This document shows positions 1-9,531 of a stretch of DNA of 38,034 bases, piece after piece. This stretch comes from Trueperaceae bacterium (GTDB lineage: Bacteria > Deinococcota > Deinococci > Deinococcales > Trueperaceae). The DNA lies in NCBI GenBank assembly GCA_013697735.1, contig JACCWH010000155.1, forward strand, positions 1-38,034, read 5' to 3'. The notes beneath the pieces are model-generated. The model was not told where the DNA came from, searched no databases, and saw only the letters and a list, made by a program, of their open reading frames with translations. The position numbers and the translations under genes are program-made. Numbering within the stretch: position 1 is the first letter of the stretch; every line of letters starts with the position of its first letter.

Positions 1-697
1 CGTCCCAGGCGGTGCGCACGTTGCCGTGTGCGGTCACTCCCCCGGCGTCCTTCAGCAGCCGCGCCATGTGCAGCAGGTTCCAGGTCATGAAGGTGGTGTT
101 GCGCTGCGTGAACTCGTTGTCGACACCCGCGCGGCCGCCCCCCTCGAGCTCGTCGCCGTAGGAGGGACCGGGCCCCGCCTCTCCGATCCAGCCGGCGTCC
201 GCCTGCGGCGGGATCGTGTAGCCGAGGTGCTGGAGGGCGTAGAGCACGCCCATCGCCACGTGCTTGATGCCGTCCTCGTTCCCGGTCACGAGTACGCCGC
301 CGACCTTGCCGTAGAAGACGTACTGCCCCTTCGCGTTCAGCTGCGCCGACTGGGCGTAGAGCCGCTCGATCACGCGCGAGCAGGTCGAGGAGCGTTCGCC
401 CAGCCAGATCGGCGATCCGAGCACGAGGATGTCGGCCGCGAGTACGCGCTGGTAGAGCGCCGGCCAGTCGTCGCGCTCGAAACCGGCCTCGCGCATGTCG
501 GGCTGCACGCCCGGCGCCAACACGTGGTCCTCCGCGCGGACGTGATCGACGCGCACCCCTTGCGCCGCCATGATCGCTTGCGACACGGCCATCAGGCGCT
601 CGGTGTGCGACGGCTCCGGCGAGGGCTTGAGGGTGCAGTTGATGAAGAGCGCACGGAGGTCGTCGTAGCGCATCGGAGCGCGATCGGCGTCGGTCAT
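1..697 (-). CDS. NADPH-dependent FMN reductase / flavodoxin-family protein (partial, C-terminus outside window)
   Basis: The reading frame starts at an ATG at 697 and stays open to the window edge, giving 232 codons. It has the flavodoxin-like fold pattern of NAD(P)H-dependent FMN reductases: an N-terminal beta strand (LRALFINCTLKPSPEPSHTE) whose following turn would bind the FMN phosphate, then ILVLGSPIWLGERSS and a later GKVGGVLVTGNEDG strand-loop that would contact the isoalloxazine ring. Such proteins reduce FMN or quinones with NAD(P)H in the cytoplasm; the substrate cannot be told from sequence. It lies 72 bp downstream of amn on the same strand, so it may be co-transcribed. No clear ribosome binding site or TANNNT box precedes the start. 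The family call is fairly sure, the specific activity is not. Confidence 0.8.
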   Translation of the reverse strand, partial: MTDADRAPMRYDDLRALFINCTLKPSPEPSHTERLMAVSQAIMAAQGVRVDHVRAEDHVLAPGVQPDMREAGFERDDWPALYQRVLAADILVLGSPIWLGERSSTCSRVIERLYAQSAQLNAKGQYVFYGKVGGVLVTGNEDGIKHVAMGVLYALQHLGYTIPPQADAGWIGEAGPGPSYGDELEGGGRAGVDNEFTQRNTTFMTWNLLHMARLLKDAGGVTAHGNVRTAWD

Positions 698-769
698 GAC
701 ATCAGGATGGCACGAACCGGCACGCGCGCGGCGTTGGGTGCGCGACCCGCTCCTGCGTCTCAGCGAGCG

Positions 770-1678
770 TCACCACCGGTAGTGCCGAATGTGCTCGCCG
801 CGCTTCGCGATCTCGCTCATCGCTTCGATACCGACCTCGATGTGGAGGTCGGCGAAGCGACGGAACACGGCGCGGGCGCTCTCCTTCGTCTTGATGCCGC
901 CGGCGCGCAGCGGCAGATCGGAGACCAGCAGCAGGGCGCCGATCGGCACCTTGCTCGCGAAGCCGACGGAGAAGAGCGTGGCCGTCTCCATGTCGATCGC
1001 GAGCGCTCGCTCCTCGTAGAGGTGATCCTTGAAGCGTTCGTCGAACTCCCAGAAGCGGTAGTCGGTGGTGTGCACGACGCCCGTCCGGTAGTCGAGACCG
1101 CGGTCGGCGACGATCTGCGACACGAACTTCTGGATCTTGAACGTCGGCAGCGCCGGCACTTGGGGCGGCATGAAGTGCCTCGAGGCCCCCTCGTCGCGGA
1201 TCGCCGCGGTCGGGAGCACGAAGTCCCCCACCTCGAGCGAGCGGTGCAGGCCACCGCAGATCCCGAGGAAGAGCGTCGCCTTCGGATCCGCCGTGGCGAG
1301 CACCTCGATGATGAGCGCCGCCACGGGCGACCCGATCGAGAAATCGATGATCGATACCCCGAGGCGCTCGGAGTGTGCCGCCGTCATGGCGGAGCCCTGC
1401 GTGCGCGTGGCGTCTCCGGCGATGGCTTCGAAGCGCTCGAGGTAGTGGCTGAAGTTCGTGAGCACGACCTGCTTCTGGAACGCCTCGGGCTCGGTGCCCG
1501 TGTAGCGCGAGAGAAACTCGCGACCGATGCGCCATTTCTCCGGATTCGCGTAGATTTGATTCGGTGATGCCGACCGGGGTGCGCCGCTCGGGAGCTCGGC
1601 GAGGGGCGTATCGTCGCCGAGCTCGGCGTGCGTCTCGTGGACGCGTCGTGGGCCGGGTCCATCGTCGCGATCACGCAT
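770..1678 (-). CDS. amn: AMP nucleosidase (short form)
   Basis: This 302-residue protein of the nucleoside phosphorylase superfamily should split AMP into adenine and ribose 5-phosphate in the cytoplasm, linking purine salvage to pentose phosphates. Visible marks are the glycine-rich loop FLGICGGLH at about 137-145, the purine-site segment AIDMETATLF at about 227-236 (Met-Glu typical of the family) and SDLPLRAGG at 253-261. It lacks the long regulatory N-terminal domain of the E. coli enzyme (about 480 residues) and matches the short form known from other phyla. I chose ATG 1678 over ATG 1708 because a TAGCAT box ends 5 nt upstream of it. It follows the aminotransferase gene after 108 bp. Other purine nucleoside hydrolases or phosphorylases are possible but fit less well. 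Confidence 0.85.
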   Translation of the reverse strand: MRDRDDGPGPRRVHETHAELGDDTPLAELPSGAPRSASPNQIYANPEKWRIGREFLSRYTGTEPEAFQKQVVLTNFSHYLERFEAIAGDATRTQGSAMTAAHSERLGVSIIDFSIGSPVAALIIEVLATADPKATLFLGICGGLHRSLEVGDFVLPTAAIRDEGASRHFMPPQVPALPTFKIQKFVSQIVADRGLDYRTGVVHTTDYRFWEFDERFKDHLYEERALAIDMETATLFSVGFASKVPIGALLLVSDLPLRAGGIKTKESARAVFRRFADLHIEVGIEAMSEIAKRGEHIRHYRW

Positions 1679-1786
1679 GGGGCATGCTACCGCGCCCGTC
1701 CGCGGCATCGGTCGCGAGCCATCGGTCGCACGCCGTCGGTCCCGCGACGTCGCGTGCTCCCGCCCCGTGCACGCTCCGAGATGAGG

Positions 1787-2941
1787 TCAGTCGAGCAGTC
1801 GCTTGATCCGCTCGAGCGCCGTCTCGATCTGCTCCATGCTCGTGGCGTACGAGAGTCGCGCGAAGCCCGGCGCCTCGAAGTCGGTCCCCGGGACCACGGC
1901 CACGTGCGCGCGCTCGAGGAGCGTGGTCGCAGCGACCGTCTCGTCCGCGTCGATCGGCGTGAGGTCGGCCATCACGTAGAAGGCGCCCTGTGGGGTGGGT
2001 GTGCGGAGCCCGAGGTCGTTGAGGCCGGTCACGATCACGTCGCGCCGCGCCTTGTACGCCGCGCGCGTCTTCGATTGGAACGCCCTCGTGAGTTCGATCT
2101 CGTCGAGCGCGACTCGCGTGGCATGCTGCGCGACCGCATTGGCGTTGCTCGTCACCTGCCCCTGGAGCTTGTTCATCGCTTTGATGAGCGGCGCCGGTCC
2201 GCAGCCCCAACCGATGCGCCAACCGGTGAGGGCGTAGCCCTTGCTGGCGCCATGAACGAGCAGCGTCCGTTCGGGGTAATGGCTCGCCGTCGAGGTGAAA
2301 TCGCCCTCGTAGACGATGTGCTCGTAGAGTTCGTCGCTGAGGAGCCAGAGATCGTGCTCATCGCAGAGATCGGCGATGCGCTTCAGTACGTCGTCGGGAT
2401 AGACGGCGCCCGTCGGGTTGCTGGGCGAGTTCACCACGATCGCCTTGGTACGCGGGGTGATTGCCGCCGCGATGGCGTCGGGATCGGGGATGAACCCTTC
2501 GCCCGCGCTGGCAGCGACGCCGACGGTGACGCCGCCGGCGAGTTCGATTTGTGCGGGGTAGCTCACCCAGTACGGCGAGGGGACGATCACCTCGTCGCCT
2601 GGGTCGAGCATCGCCATGAAGGCGTTGTAGAGCACCTGCTTGCCGCCGGTCGAGACGATCACCTGCTCGGGCGTGTAGGTCAGGTCGTTCTCGCGTGCGT
2701 GCTTGTCGACGATCGCCTGACGCAGCTCGCGCGTCCCCTCGGAGGCGGTGTACTTCGTCATACCGCTACGGATCGCCTCGTGCGCCGCCTCGAGCACGTG
2801 CTCGGGAGGCTGGAAGTCGGGTTCGCCCGCCGTCATGGCGATGACGTCGACGCCGGAGCGCTTCATCTCGAGCGCCTTGGCGTTGAAGGCGACGGTCGAG
2901 GAGGCCTTGAGTTTCGCGATGGAACCGGAGATCGTCGGCAT
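1787..2941 (-). CDS. aspC: Pyridoxal-phosphate aminotransferase, aspartate/prephenate type (class I, subgroup Ib)
   Basis: This 384-residue fold-type I aminotransferase would exchange the amino group of aspartate (perhaps also aromatic acids or prephenate) with 2-oxoglutarate. From the ATG at 2941, the PLP-binding motif SKGYALTGWRIGW places the Schiff-base lysine at residue 234, NSPSNPTG (about 171-178) holds the cofactor-contacting Asn, and SDELYE (about 202-207) the Asp-x-x-Tyr pair. The N-terminal TAGEPDF motif binds substrate. The sequence closely resembles, from memory, the Thermus aspartate aminotransferase. The start at 2941 has a good GAGGTGA ribosome binding site 8 nt upstream; a GTG at 2950 is less likely. 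It lies 20 bp after ndk, presumably in one transcript. Substrate range is uncertain, family is not. Confidence 0.9.
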   Translation of the reverse strand: MPTISGSIAKLKASSTVAFNAKALEMKRSGVDVIAMTAGEPDFQPPEHVLEAAHEAIRSGMTKYTASEGTRELRQAIVDKHARENDLTYTPEQVIVSTGGKQVLYNAFMAMLDPGDEVIVPSPYWVSYPAQIELAGGVTVGVAASAGEGFIPDPDAIAAAITPRTKAIVVNSPSNPTGAVYPDDVLKRIADLCDEHDLWLLSDELYEHIVYEGDFTSTASHYPERTLLVHGASKGYALTGWRIGWGCGPAPLIKAMNKLQGQVTSNANAVAQHATRVALDEIELTRAFQSKTRAAYKARRDVIVTGLNDLGLRTPTPQGAFYVMADLTPIDADETVAATTLLERAHVAVVPGTDFEAPGFARLSYATSMEQIETALERIKRLLD

Positions 2942-2961
2942 GCACGTCACCTCGGGGTCGT

Positions 2962-3384
2962 TCAGGCGAGCAGTTCGTGCTCCTGGAAGAAGATGCCGAT
3001 CTCGCGTTCGGCCGTCTCGGGGGCGTCGGATCCGTGTGCGACGTTCTCGTCGAGCGTGCTGGCGAGGTCACCGCGGATCGTTCCCGGAGCGGCGTCCTTC
3101 GGGTTCGTCGCCCCCATCATGGTGCGCCAGGCGGCGATGGCGTTCTCGCCCTCGACCACCATCGCCACCACCGGGCCGCTCGTGATGAAGGAAATCAATC
3201 CCTCGAAGAAGGGCTTGCCGGCGTGCTCGCCGTAGTGCCGCTCGGCGGTCTCGCGCGTGATCTGCATCAGCTTCATGCCGACGATCCGGAATCCCTTGGA
3301 TTCGAGGCGGCCGACGACCTCGCCCACGAGTCCGCGCTTCACGCCGTCGGGCTTCACCATCGCGTACGTGCGTTCGATTGCCAT
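2962..3384 (-). CDS. ndk: Nucleoside diphosphate kinase
   Basis: This 140-residue protein transfers the gamma phosphate of ATP to nucleoside diphosphates through a phosphohistidine, balancing the cytoplasmic (d)NTP pools. The N-terminal [18 protein letters not shown] is the classic Ndk start, and the active-site histidine is H117 in [16 protein letters not shown], where the His-Gly-Ser-Asp and following Glu are all intact. Length equals the usual 135-150 residues. The ATG at 3384 has no Shine-Dalgarno sequence but a TACGCT box ends 8 nt upstream, which suggests a leaderless message. It is the first gene of a likely ndk-aspC unit. The identification is as certain as sequence alone allows. Confidence 0.97.
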   Translation of the reverse strand: MAIERTYAMVKPDGVKRGLVGEVVGRLESKGFRIVGMKLMQITRETAERHYGEHAGKPFFEGLISFITSGPVVAMVVEGENAIAAWRTMMGATNPKDAAPGTIRGDLASTLDENVAHGSDAPETAEREIGIFFQEHELLA

Positions 3385-3448
3385 AGCGAAAGAGCGTAGC
3401 ACGCCGCCGCGCCCGGAACCGCACCGCGTCGCAGGCGGCGACCGAACG

Positions 3449-3949
3449 TCAGGAGACACCCGCGATGGCGGCGAGCTGATCGAGGTGGTTGAGGTCGTGC
3501 CCGGCGAGGAACCGGACCATGGCGTCGACGCTCTCGAAGCCCCGCTCGGGATGGAAGACGTCGGTCGTCCAGTCGTCGAGCGAGAAGCCGGTGAAGAGGG
3601 CGATGTTCCAGGCGCGGAGGGCGCGGAAGGCGTCGACCGCGAGGCTCGGATCCGCCGCCGTCGACCGCGCGGCCCAGGCATCCTGATCGAAGGGTTGCGC
3701 GGCGTGGGGCGCCTCGTCCGGGGGAGCGGTGACGGCCTGACGGAACCTGAACGCCATGCCGAGCTCGGTGTCGGCGAGGTGCGCCACGATGGTGCGCGCA
3801 GGCCACTTGCCCGGTGCGTAGCTGTCGTCGAGACCGACGTCGCCGAGCCGCGCCACGAGCACCTCGAGGGCTGTGGGGGTGCTGGCGAGCACCTCGATGG
3901 GATCGAGTGAGCCGAGGCGGGAGACGATCCGTCGGAGATATGGATCCAT
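3449..3949 (-). CDS. DinB-family (DinB_2-like) metal-binding four-helix protein
   Basis: This 166-residue protein carries the DinB/YfiT-like pattern: [16 protein letters not shown] with His57, followed late in the protein by [10 protein letters not shown] with His151 and His155, the H-x3-H pair that with the first His forms the metal site. Members act as thiol-dependent S-transferases or have no known role. The start ATG at 3949 was chosen because it gives the normal family N-terminus and a TAGCAT box ends 8 nt upstream. It is divergent from the rhodanese gene, the two starts being 48 bp apart, so the two promoters lie almost back to back. Thiol chemistry would suit both neighbours, but that is inference. 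A second DinB-family gene lies at 19373-19864. Confidence 0.8.
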   Translation of the reverse strand: MDPYLRRIVSRLGSLDPIEVLASTPTALEVLVARLGDVGLDDSYAPGKWPARTIVAHLADTELGMAFRFRQAVTAPPDEAPHAAQPFDQDAWAARSTAADPSLAVDAFRALRAWNIALFTGFSLDDWTTDVFHPERGFESVDAMVRFLAGHDLNHLDQLAAIAGVS

Positions 3950-3997
3950 GGGCGCCCATGCTACCGGGTCGCTCCCGTCACTTCGTAGGATGGGCGC

Positions 3998-4330
3998 ATG
4001 ACCAGTCCCGACGTACCCGCGGAGCTCCCCGAGATCGAGCCGCACGAGGCGCACCGCCGCATCGCCGCCGGCGCGCTGCACGTCGACGTTCGCGAGCCCG
4101 ACGAGTTCGCGCGCGTGCGCATCGAAGGCGCGACGCTCCTCCCCCTGTCCGAGTTCTCGAACCGCTTCGAGGAGCTGCCACACGACCGTGAAATCGTCGT
4201 CTCGTGCCGTAGCGGCGCGCGCTCGGGGCGCGCGACCGCCTTCTTGCGCGAGCGCGGCTACGACGCGGTCAATCTCGGCGGCGGCATCCTCGCGTGGGAG
4301 GAGGAGGGGCTGAGCGTCGAGCGGGACTGA
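3998..4330 (+). CDS. Rhodanese-like domain protein (sulfurtransferase)
   Basis: This 110-residue single-domain rhodanese would carry sulfur as a persulfide on one cysteine, typically passing it from thiosulfate or a cysteine desulfurase to an acceptor. The active-site loop is VSCRSGARSG with Cys70; the CH2A-like segment HVDVREPDEFARVRIEGA and the C-terminal NLGGGILAWEEEGL are both standard for stand-alone PspE/GlpE-type domains. A TAGGAT box ends 6 nt before the ATG, with no Shine-Dalgarno match, consistent with a leaderless mRNA. It converges on nuoN with only 13 bp between stop codons. The physiological acceptor is unknown. Confidence 0.9.
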   Translation: MTSPDVPAELPEIEPHEAHRRIAAGALHVDVREPDEFARVRIEGATLLPLSEFSNRFEELPHDREIVVSCRSGARSGRATAFLRERGYDAVNLGGGILAWEEEGLSVERD

Positions 4331-4343
4331 GCGCGCGCCGTCG

Positions 4344-5825
4344 CTAGAACCCGGCGAGCAGCACCTGGCCGCGCTCCACGAGCCCGTACCAGAATCCCGG
4401 CAGGATGCCGAGGGCGATCGTACCGACGACCGCGATCACCACTGCGATTCGGAGCGTCGGCGCGAGCGGTCGTATGGTCTCCTGGTCGCTCTCGCGGAAG
4501 TACATGTAGGTGATCACGCGGGCGTAGTAGACGACCGCCACCACACTCGTAGCGATGCCGAGGACCGCGAGGGCCACGTACCCGGCCGAGATGGCGGCCT
4601 GGAAGACGAGCAGCTTGCCCACGAAACCCGCGAACGGAGGCAGGCCGGCGAGGCTCATGAGCACGATCGCCAGTGACGCCGCGAGGAAGGGTCGCCGGGC
4701 GGCGAGGCCGGCGAACCGTTCGATCTCGTCGCCGCGATCGTCGGCGTTCGTGATCGCCGAGAGGACCGCGAAGGCGCCGGCCGTCATGAGGGTGTAGGCG
4801 GTGAGGTAGAAGATGGCGGCGTTCGTGCCGACGGTGTCGGCCGCGAGGACGGCGAGGCCGAGGTAGCCGGCGTGCGCCACGGCCGAGTACGCCAACATGC
4901 GCTTCACGCCGCTCTGCAGCAGTGCGCCGAAGTTACCCACGATGAGCGTCGCGCCGATGAGGATTCCGAGCATGATCGGCAGCAGCTCGCCGAGCGGGCC
5001 GGCGCCGAGGGACGCGAACACGGTCGAGGCGATCCTGAGAAGGGCCGCGAAGGCCGCGGTCTTCACGACCACCGACATGAACGTGGTGACGGGGGTCGGA
5101 GCGCCGGTGTAGACGTCGGGCAGCCACTGGTGGAAGGGCGCGAAGGCGACCTTGAAGCCGAGGCCGGCGAGCAGCAGCACGGCGCCGAGGAGCGCCAACA
5201 CGTGGGCGTCGAAGCCGGGGGCGGAGAAGGCGGCGGCGAGGCCGGCGTAGTCGAAGCGGCCACCGGCGCCGAAGGTGAGCGCGATGCCGTAGATCAGGAG
5301 CGCCGACGCGAACGCCCCGAGGAGGAAGTACTTCATCCCCGCCTCCTCGCTCTGGCGCGATCCCTGCCGCCAGGCGGCGAGCGCGTAGACCGCGAGCGAC
5401 ATGATCTCGAGTCCGAGGAGCAGGGTGATCAGGTCACCGGCCGACGCCAATACGATCGCGCCGGTGGCGGAGAGGAGCATGAGGGGGTAGTACTCGGGGT
5501 GATCGAGCCCGAGGCGGGAGAGGTCGGCCTCGCTCACGAGGATCGCGAGCGCGGTACCGAGCAGGATCACGAGCGTGAAGGCAGTCGCCGGCGTATCGCC
5601 GAGGTAGCGCAGGCCGAAGCCTGCCTCGGCGGCGCCCTGTTGCCCCTTCATGAGCAGGTGCAGTGCGAACACCGCCGCCGTGCCCACGCCGACGAGCGCC
5701 ATCGAGGCGGTGGCGCTCCGGTCGACCTGGAAGACCGCGAAGAGGAGCGTGATCATCGCGAAGACGAGCATCACGATCGCCGGCCCGAGGATCGAGACGA
5801 CGATGAAGTCTGCGGGGAGGGTCAT
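4344..5825 (-). CDS. nuoN: NADH-quinone oxidoreductase subunit N
   Basis: This 493-residue antiporter-like membrane subunit is one of the three proton-pumping modules of complex I. It is almost wholly hydrophobic, with about 14 membrane segments. The Mrp-antiporter core is recognisable in the stretch LLGLEIMSLAVYALAAW, in which the glutamate is the conserved TM5 residue, and in FKVAFAPFHQWLPDVYTGAP, which carries the key lysine and the broken-helix region. A later GVKRMLAYSAVAHAGYLGL segment marks the second half-channel. It is the last gene of the operon; its ATG overlaps the nuoM stop as ATGA (5825-5822). Beyond its stop lies only 13 bp before the convergent rhodanese gene, so a terminator would have to overlap coding sequence. 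Confidence 0.96.
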   Translation of the reverse strand: MTLPADFIVVSILGPAIVMLVFAMITLLFAVFQVDRSATASMALVGVGTAAVFALHLLMKGQQGAAEAGFGLRYLGDTPATAFTLVILLGTALAILVSEADLSRLGLDHPEYYPLMLLSATGAIVLASAGDLITLLLGLEIMSLAVYALAAWRQGSRQSEEAGMKYFLLGAFASALLIYGIALTFGAGGRFDYAGLAAAFSAPGFDAHVLALLGAVLLLAGLGFKVAFAPFHQWLPDVYTGAPTPVTTFMSVVVKTAAFAALLRIASTVFASLGAGPLGELLPIMLGILIGATLIVGNFGALLQSGVKRMLAYSAVAHAGYLGLAVLAADTVGTNAAIFYLTAYTLMTAGAFAVLSAITNADDRGDEIERFAGLAARRPFLAASLAIVLMSLAGLPPFAGFVGKLLVFQAAISAGYVALAVLGIATSVVAVVYYARVITYMYFRESDQETIRPLAPTLRIAVVIAVVGTIALGILPGFWYGLVERGQVLLAGF

Positions 5826-7291
5826 CGACGGGCTCCCTGGAGCGTGCTCGCGTCGGGCGGCGCGGGGTCGGAGGCGAGGCTCTGCCCCTCGATCGTGATC
5901 GTCGCCTCGGCGTCGAGGAGCGCCAGCGGCCCTGCCGGGAAGAGGCCGAGCCAGAGCGTTGCGAGCACGATCGGCGCGAGCACCGCGATCTCGACGGGGC
6001 GTAGATCGGCCACCGGATTGGGCTGTGGACCCTGGAAGAGGCGACCGTAGAGGTTGACGCCGTAGACACCGGCGGCGATCACCGCGCCGACCGCGAGAAC
6101 ACCCGCGAACACGCTCGCCTGGAAGGCGCCGAGGAGCGCCAAGAATTCACCTGGGAAGTTCGCGAGCCCGGGAACGCCGATGCCCGCGAAGAGCACGAGC
6201 AGCATCACCGCCGCGAGCGCAGGGGCCGAGGCGGCGAGACCGCCGTAGGCGGTGATGTCGAACGTCGCTCGCCGCGCGTGGAGCATGCCCGAGAGGAGGA
6301 AGAGGCCGCCGGTGGTGACCATCTGCGCCGCGAGCAGGTACATCGAGCCGGAGAGCCCGGCGATGTGGAGTCCGAAGAGACCGACCGCCACGAAGCCCAT
6401 GTGTGAGAGCGACGCGTAGGCGAGGAGCCGCTTGAGGTTCGTCTGGCGGGTGGCGATGACGGCGGCGTAGAGGGCCGTGAAGGCGCCGAGCAGGAGCAGG
6501 TACGGCGTCACGATCGAGGCGCCGAGCGGGAGGAGTGGCAGTGCCCAGGCGAAGAGCCCGAAGCCCCCGACCTTGTAGAGCGTGCCGGCCACGTCGGCGG
6601 CGCCGGAGGGGTGATTCTGCTCGTGGAAGTCGATGAGCCAATGGTGCACGGGGAAGATCGGCAGCTTCACCGCGAACGCGAGCACGAAGCCGACGAAGAG
6701 CCAGACCTGTTGCACGGAGTCGAGCGCGGAGGTGGTGGCGAGGAGGTCGGCGAAGAGGTACGACTCGGCTCCTGCCAACGGTCTGATCGCGAGCACGGTG
6801 AGGAGCATTGCGAACGAGCCGGCGATGGCGTAGAGGAGGTACTTGAGCATCGCCTGACGACGCTGCGCCAAACCCCAACCCGCCAGCATCGCCAGGCTCG
6901 GCAGGAGGGTCACCTCCCAGAAGACGTAGAAGAGCACCAGGTCGCGCGCCAGGAAGAGGCCGATGAGGCCGGCCCACATGGCGAAGAGCGCGGCGAGGAA
7001 CTGATGTGGCCGCTCGCCCACGCGCACCACGGTCCAGACGACGGTCGGCACCATCACCAGGCTGGCGACGACGGCGAGGAAGCCACCGGCTCCGCTGCCG
7101 TCCAGCGCGAAGTAGACGCCGATACCGGCGATCCACGGCACCACCACTGCGCTGCTCCCCGGGAGGAGCGCCGCGGCGAGGAACGTCCCCATCGCTCCGG
7201 CGAGTGCGAGCCCGCGTGCCAGCGCACCCCGCGTGGCGAGGAGGAGCAGCGCCACGAGGACTGGGAGCGCGAGCGCGATCATCGGGATCAT
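5822..7291 (-). CDS. nuoM: NADH-quinone oxidoreductase subunit M
   Basis: This 489-residue proton-pumping membrane subunit of complex I is a paralogue of NuoL and NuoN. Key segments are DLVLFYVFWEVTLLPSLAML (conserved TM5 glutamate), FAVKLPIFPVHHWLIDFHEQ with the channel lysine and histidines, and QTNLKRLLAYASLSHMGFV with the second lysine. The start ATG at 7291 overlaps the nuoL stop as ATGA; a second ATG at 7282 is possible, but the overlap repeats the pattern of the operon and is preferred. The frame stays open upstream into nuoL, but that extension is arginine-rich and has no membrane character. Confidence 0.96.
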   Translation of the reverse strand: MIPMIALALPVLVALLLLATRGALARGLALAGAMGTFLAAALLPGSSAVVVPWIAGIGVYFALDGSGAGGFLAVVASLVMVPTVVWTVVRVGERPHQFLAALFAMWAGLIGLFLARDLVLFYVFWEVTLLPSLAMLAGWGLAQRRQAMLKYLLYAIAGSFAMLLTVLAIRPLAGAESYLFADLLATTSALDSVQQVWLFVGFVLAFAVKLPIFPVHHWLIDFHEQNHPSGAADVAGTLYKVGGFGLFAWALPLLPLGASIVTPYLLLLGAFTALYAAVIATRQTNLKRLLAYASLSHMGFVAVGLFGLHIAGLSGSMYLLAAQMVTTGGLFLLSGMLHARRATFDITAYGGLAASAPALAAVMLLVLFAGIGVPGLANFPGEFLALLGAFQASVFAGVLAVGAVIAAGVYGVNLYGRLFQGPQPNPVADLRPVEIAVLAPIVLATLWLGLFPAGPLALLDAEATITIEGQSLASDPAPPDASTLQGARR

Positions 7292-9213
7292 GCGCGCACC
7301 CCGGCCACCACGACCACGAGCACGAGCGCGACCACCCCGCAGAGCATCGCGAGCGCGTAGGCGCGTACGAAGCCGGACTGCCACAGTGTCGTCACGCGGG
7401 CGAGCAACCCGGCCGCGGTGACCCCCGATGCCATGCCGCGGTCGAGGATGTCGCGGTCGACGATCGAGAGCGCGCCCGCAGTCCCCTCCGTGGGGCCGAC
7501 GACGGCGTTGCGGTAGAGCGCGTCGAACCCGGCACCCGAGCGCCCGAAGGCGGCGAGGCGTCCGACGCCGAGGCGTGCTGCCGGCGCACCCTTCTGGAGG
7601 TGATAGGCCCAGTAGCCGAGCCCGAGGCCGAGGGCGGCTGCCAGCACGGAGACGAGGAGCAGGAGCCACTCGATCCAGAGGGCGGGGTGGGTGAAGGTGA
7701 CGGCTGCCGTGACCGGTGCGAGCCACCCCTCGATCCAGTTGGGGAAGGCGAAGGCCGGGAGCCCCAGGTAGCCCGTGAGCACGGAGCCGACCGCGAGCAC
7801 CACGAGCGGCACGGTCATCACGCGCGGCGATTCGTGGACGGCGGCGCCGGTGGCCTTCGAGAGCCGCTCGGCGCCGCAGAAGACCGTGTAGTACCAGCGG
7901 AACATGTAGCCGGCGGTCATGACGGCGCTCACGAGCAGGACGGCGTAGAGGAAGTAGGCACCGTAGTCCTCCACGAGCGTCGAGGAGAAGGTGTGCACGA
8001 GGATGGCGTCCTTACTGAAGAAGCCTGCGAGGAGTGGGACGCCGGCGATCGCCAGCGTGCCCACGAGCGCGGTGGTGCCGGTGATCCTCATGCGCGTGCC
8101 GAGGCCCCCCATGCGGCGGACGTCCTGCTCACCGCCGAGGGCGTGGATCACGCTGCCGGCGACGAGGAAGAGCAGCGCCTTGAAGAAGGCGTGCGTCACC
8201 AGGTGGAAGACGGCGACCGAGTAGGCGCCCACCCCTACGGCAACGAACATGAAGCCGAGTTGGCTGATCGTCGAATAGGCGAGCACCCGTTTGATGTCGG
8301 TCTGCGCGAACGCGACGAATGCCGCGATGAGCGCGGTGGCGGCCCCGACCCAGGCGACCGCGGCAGACGCTTCGGGCGAGGTGGCGAAGATCGGCGAGGC
8401 GCGGGCGATGAGGTAGACACCGGCCGTCACCATGGTGGCGGCGTGGATGAGCGCCGACACGGGAGTGGGGCCGGCCATGGCGTCTGGGAGCCAGACGTGC
8501 AGCGGAATCTGCGCGCTCTTCCCCGTCGCGGCCACGAGCAGCAGGAGACCGATCGCCGTGATGGCGCCCGCACCGAATGCGAAGGCGCCCACCGCGGCGT
8601 TCACGGCGGCGACGTCGAGCGTGCCGAAGGTGCGGAACATCAGGAACATCGCGAGCAGGAAACCGGCGTCGCCGATGCGGTTGACGATGTAGGCCTTGCG
8701 GGCGGCGTCGACGTTGGTCCCCTGCTTGAACCAGAAGGCGATGAGCAGATAGGAGCACACCCCTACCCCCTCCCAGCCGACGAACATGAGCAGGTACGAG
8801 TCGGCCATCACCAACACGAGCATCGCCGCCACGAAGAGGTTGAGGTAGGCGAAGTAGCGCGCGAAGCCCGAATCGGCGTGCATGTAACCGATCGAGTAGA
8901 CGTGGATGAGCGCGCCCACCCCCGTGATCACGAGCATCATCAGCAGCGAGAGCTGGTCGAGGTGGAAGCCGAGCGCGAGCTCGACTCCCGAGACCGCGAG
9001 ATAGTCCCAGAGCGGCACGACCACGGCCTCACCCCGGCCGGCGAATGCGAAGAAGGCGACGAGGCTGAGCACGAAACCGGCGCCGACGGCGACGGAAGCG
9101 ACGATGCCCGGCAGCGGCTCACGCAGCCGCGCGCCCAGGAGACCGTTGACGAGCGCGCCCAGGAGCGCCAACGCCGGCGCGAGCGCCGCCCACGAGACGA
9201 CGTCCTGGGTCAC
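7288..9213 (-). CDS. nuoL: NADH-quinone oxidoreductase subunit L
   Basis: This 641-residue subunit is the distal antiporter-like module of complex I with the long lateral helix at its C-terminus. Recognisable parts are [38 protein letters not shown] with the TM5 glutamate, [37 protein letters not shown] and [19 protein letters not shown], all diagnostic of NuoL. The C-terminal section after about residue 550 is less conserved and carries the lateral helix and final membrane anchor. Translation is taken to start at GTG 9213, which overlaps the nuoK stop as GTGA; the open frame further upstream is arginine-rich and unlike any NuoL. Confidence 0.96.
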   Translation of the reverse strand: MTQDVVSWAALAPALALLGALVNGLLGARLREPLPGIVASVAVGAGFVLSLVAFFAFAGRGEAVVVPLWDYLAVSGVELALGFHLDQLSLLMMLVITGVGALIHVYSIGYMHADSGFARYFAYLNLFVAAMLVLVMADSYLLMFVGWEGVGVCSYLLIAFWFKQGTNVDAARKAYIVNRIGDAGFLLAMFLMFRTFGTLDVAAVNAAVGAFAFGAGAITAIGLLLLVAATGKSAQIPLHVWLPDAMAGPTPVSALIHAATMVTAGVYLIARASPIFATSPEASAAVAWVGAATALIAAFVAFAQTDIKRVLAYSTISQLGFMFVAVGVGAYSVAVFHLVTHAFFKALLFLVAGSVIHALGGEQDVRRMGGLGTRMRITGTTALVGTLAIAGVPLLAGFFSKDAILVHTFSSTLVEDYGAYFLYAVLLVSAVMTAGYMFRWYYTVFCGAERLSKATGAAVHESPRVMTVPLVVLAVGSVLTGYLGLPAFAFPNWIEGWLAPVTAAVTFTHPALWIEWLLLLVSVLAAALGLGLGYWAYHLQKGAPAARLGVGRLAAFGRSGAGFDALYRNAVVGPTEGTAGALSIVDRDILDRGMASGVTAAGLLARVTTLWQSGFVRAYALAMLCGVVALVLVVVVAGVRA

Positions 9214-9530
9214 AGCCGTACCTCCGCGAGGGTGTCGACGTCGGTGCTGACGCGGCGGCGGAAGATCGCCACCAAGATGCCGAGGCCGACCGCCACCTCG
9301 GCGGCGGCGACGGCGAGGATGATGAAGACCGCGGTCTGCCCCGTGATGCCGACCAGGGTCCCGGCGGCCGCCCACTGGCGGGCGTACGCGACGAGCGCGA
9401 GGTTCGCGGCGTTGAGCATGAGCTCGACGGAGAGGAAGATCATGATCGCGCTCCGGCGGGTGAGCACGCCAACGGCCCCGATGGCGAAGACGAGCGCGGA
9501 GAGGGCCACGTAGTACTCGGTCGGAACCAC
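9210..9530 (-). CDS. nuoK: NADH-quinone oxidoreductase subunit K
   Basis: This is a small three-helix membrane subunit of complex I, 106 residues, the usual size. The second and third helices contain the two glutamates needed for proton transfer: one in [18 protein letters not shown] and one in [22 protein letters not shown] place the start at GTG 9530 (reading [14 protein letters not shown]), one base after the nuoJ stop, because it aligns with the normal NuoK N-terminus. An in-frame ATG at 9551 would add seven residues and overlap nuoJ by 20 bp. Family certain, start less so. Confidence 0.93.
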   Translation of the reverse strand: MVPTEYYVALSALVFAIGAVGVLTRRSAIMIFLSVELMLNAANLALVAYARQWAAAGTLVGITGQTAVFIILAVAAAEVAVGLGILVAIFRRRVSTDVDTLAEVRL

Positions 9531-9531
9531 C

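Noticed and set aside
26-1567. A 513-codon plus-strand open frame over the FMN reductase and AMP nucleosidase genes
   Set aside because: The minus strand shows recognisable motifs of both families in continuous frames; the plus-strand product has none.
7006-9513. A very long plus-strand open frame (835 codons) antisense to nuoL and nuoM
   Set aside because: Its product is an Arg/Gly/His/Glu-rich string with no domain, as produced by the complement of GC-rich coding DNA; the minus strand holds clear nuo genes.
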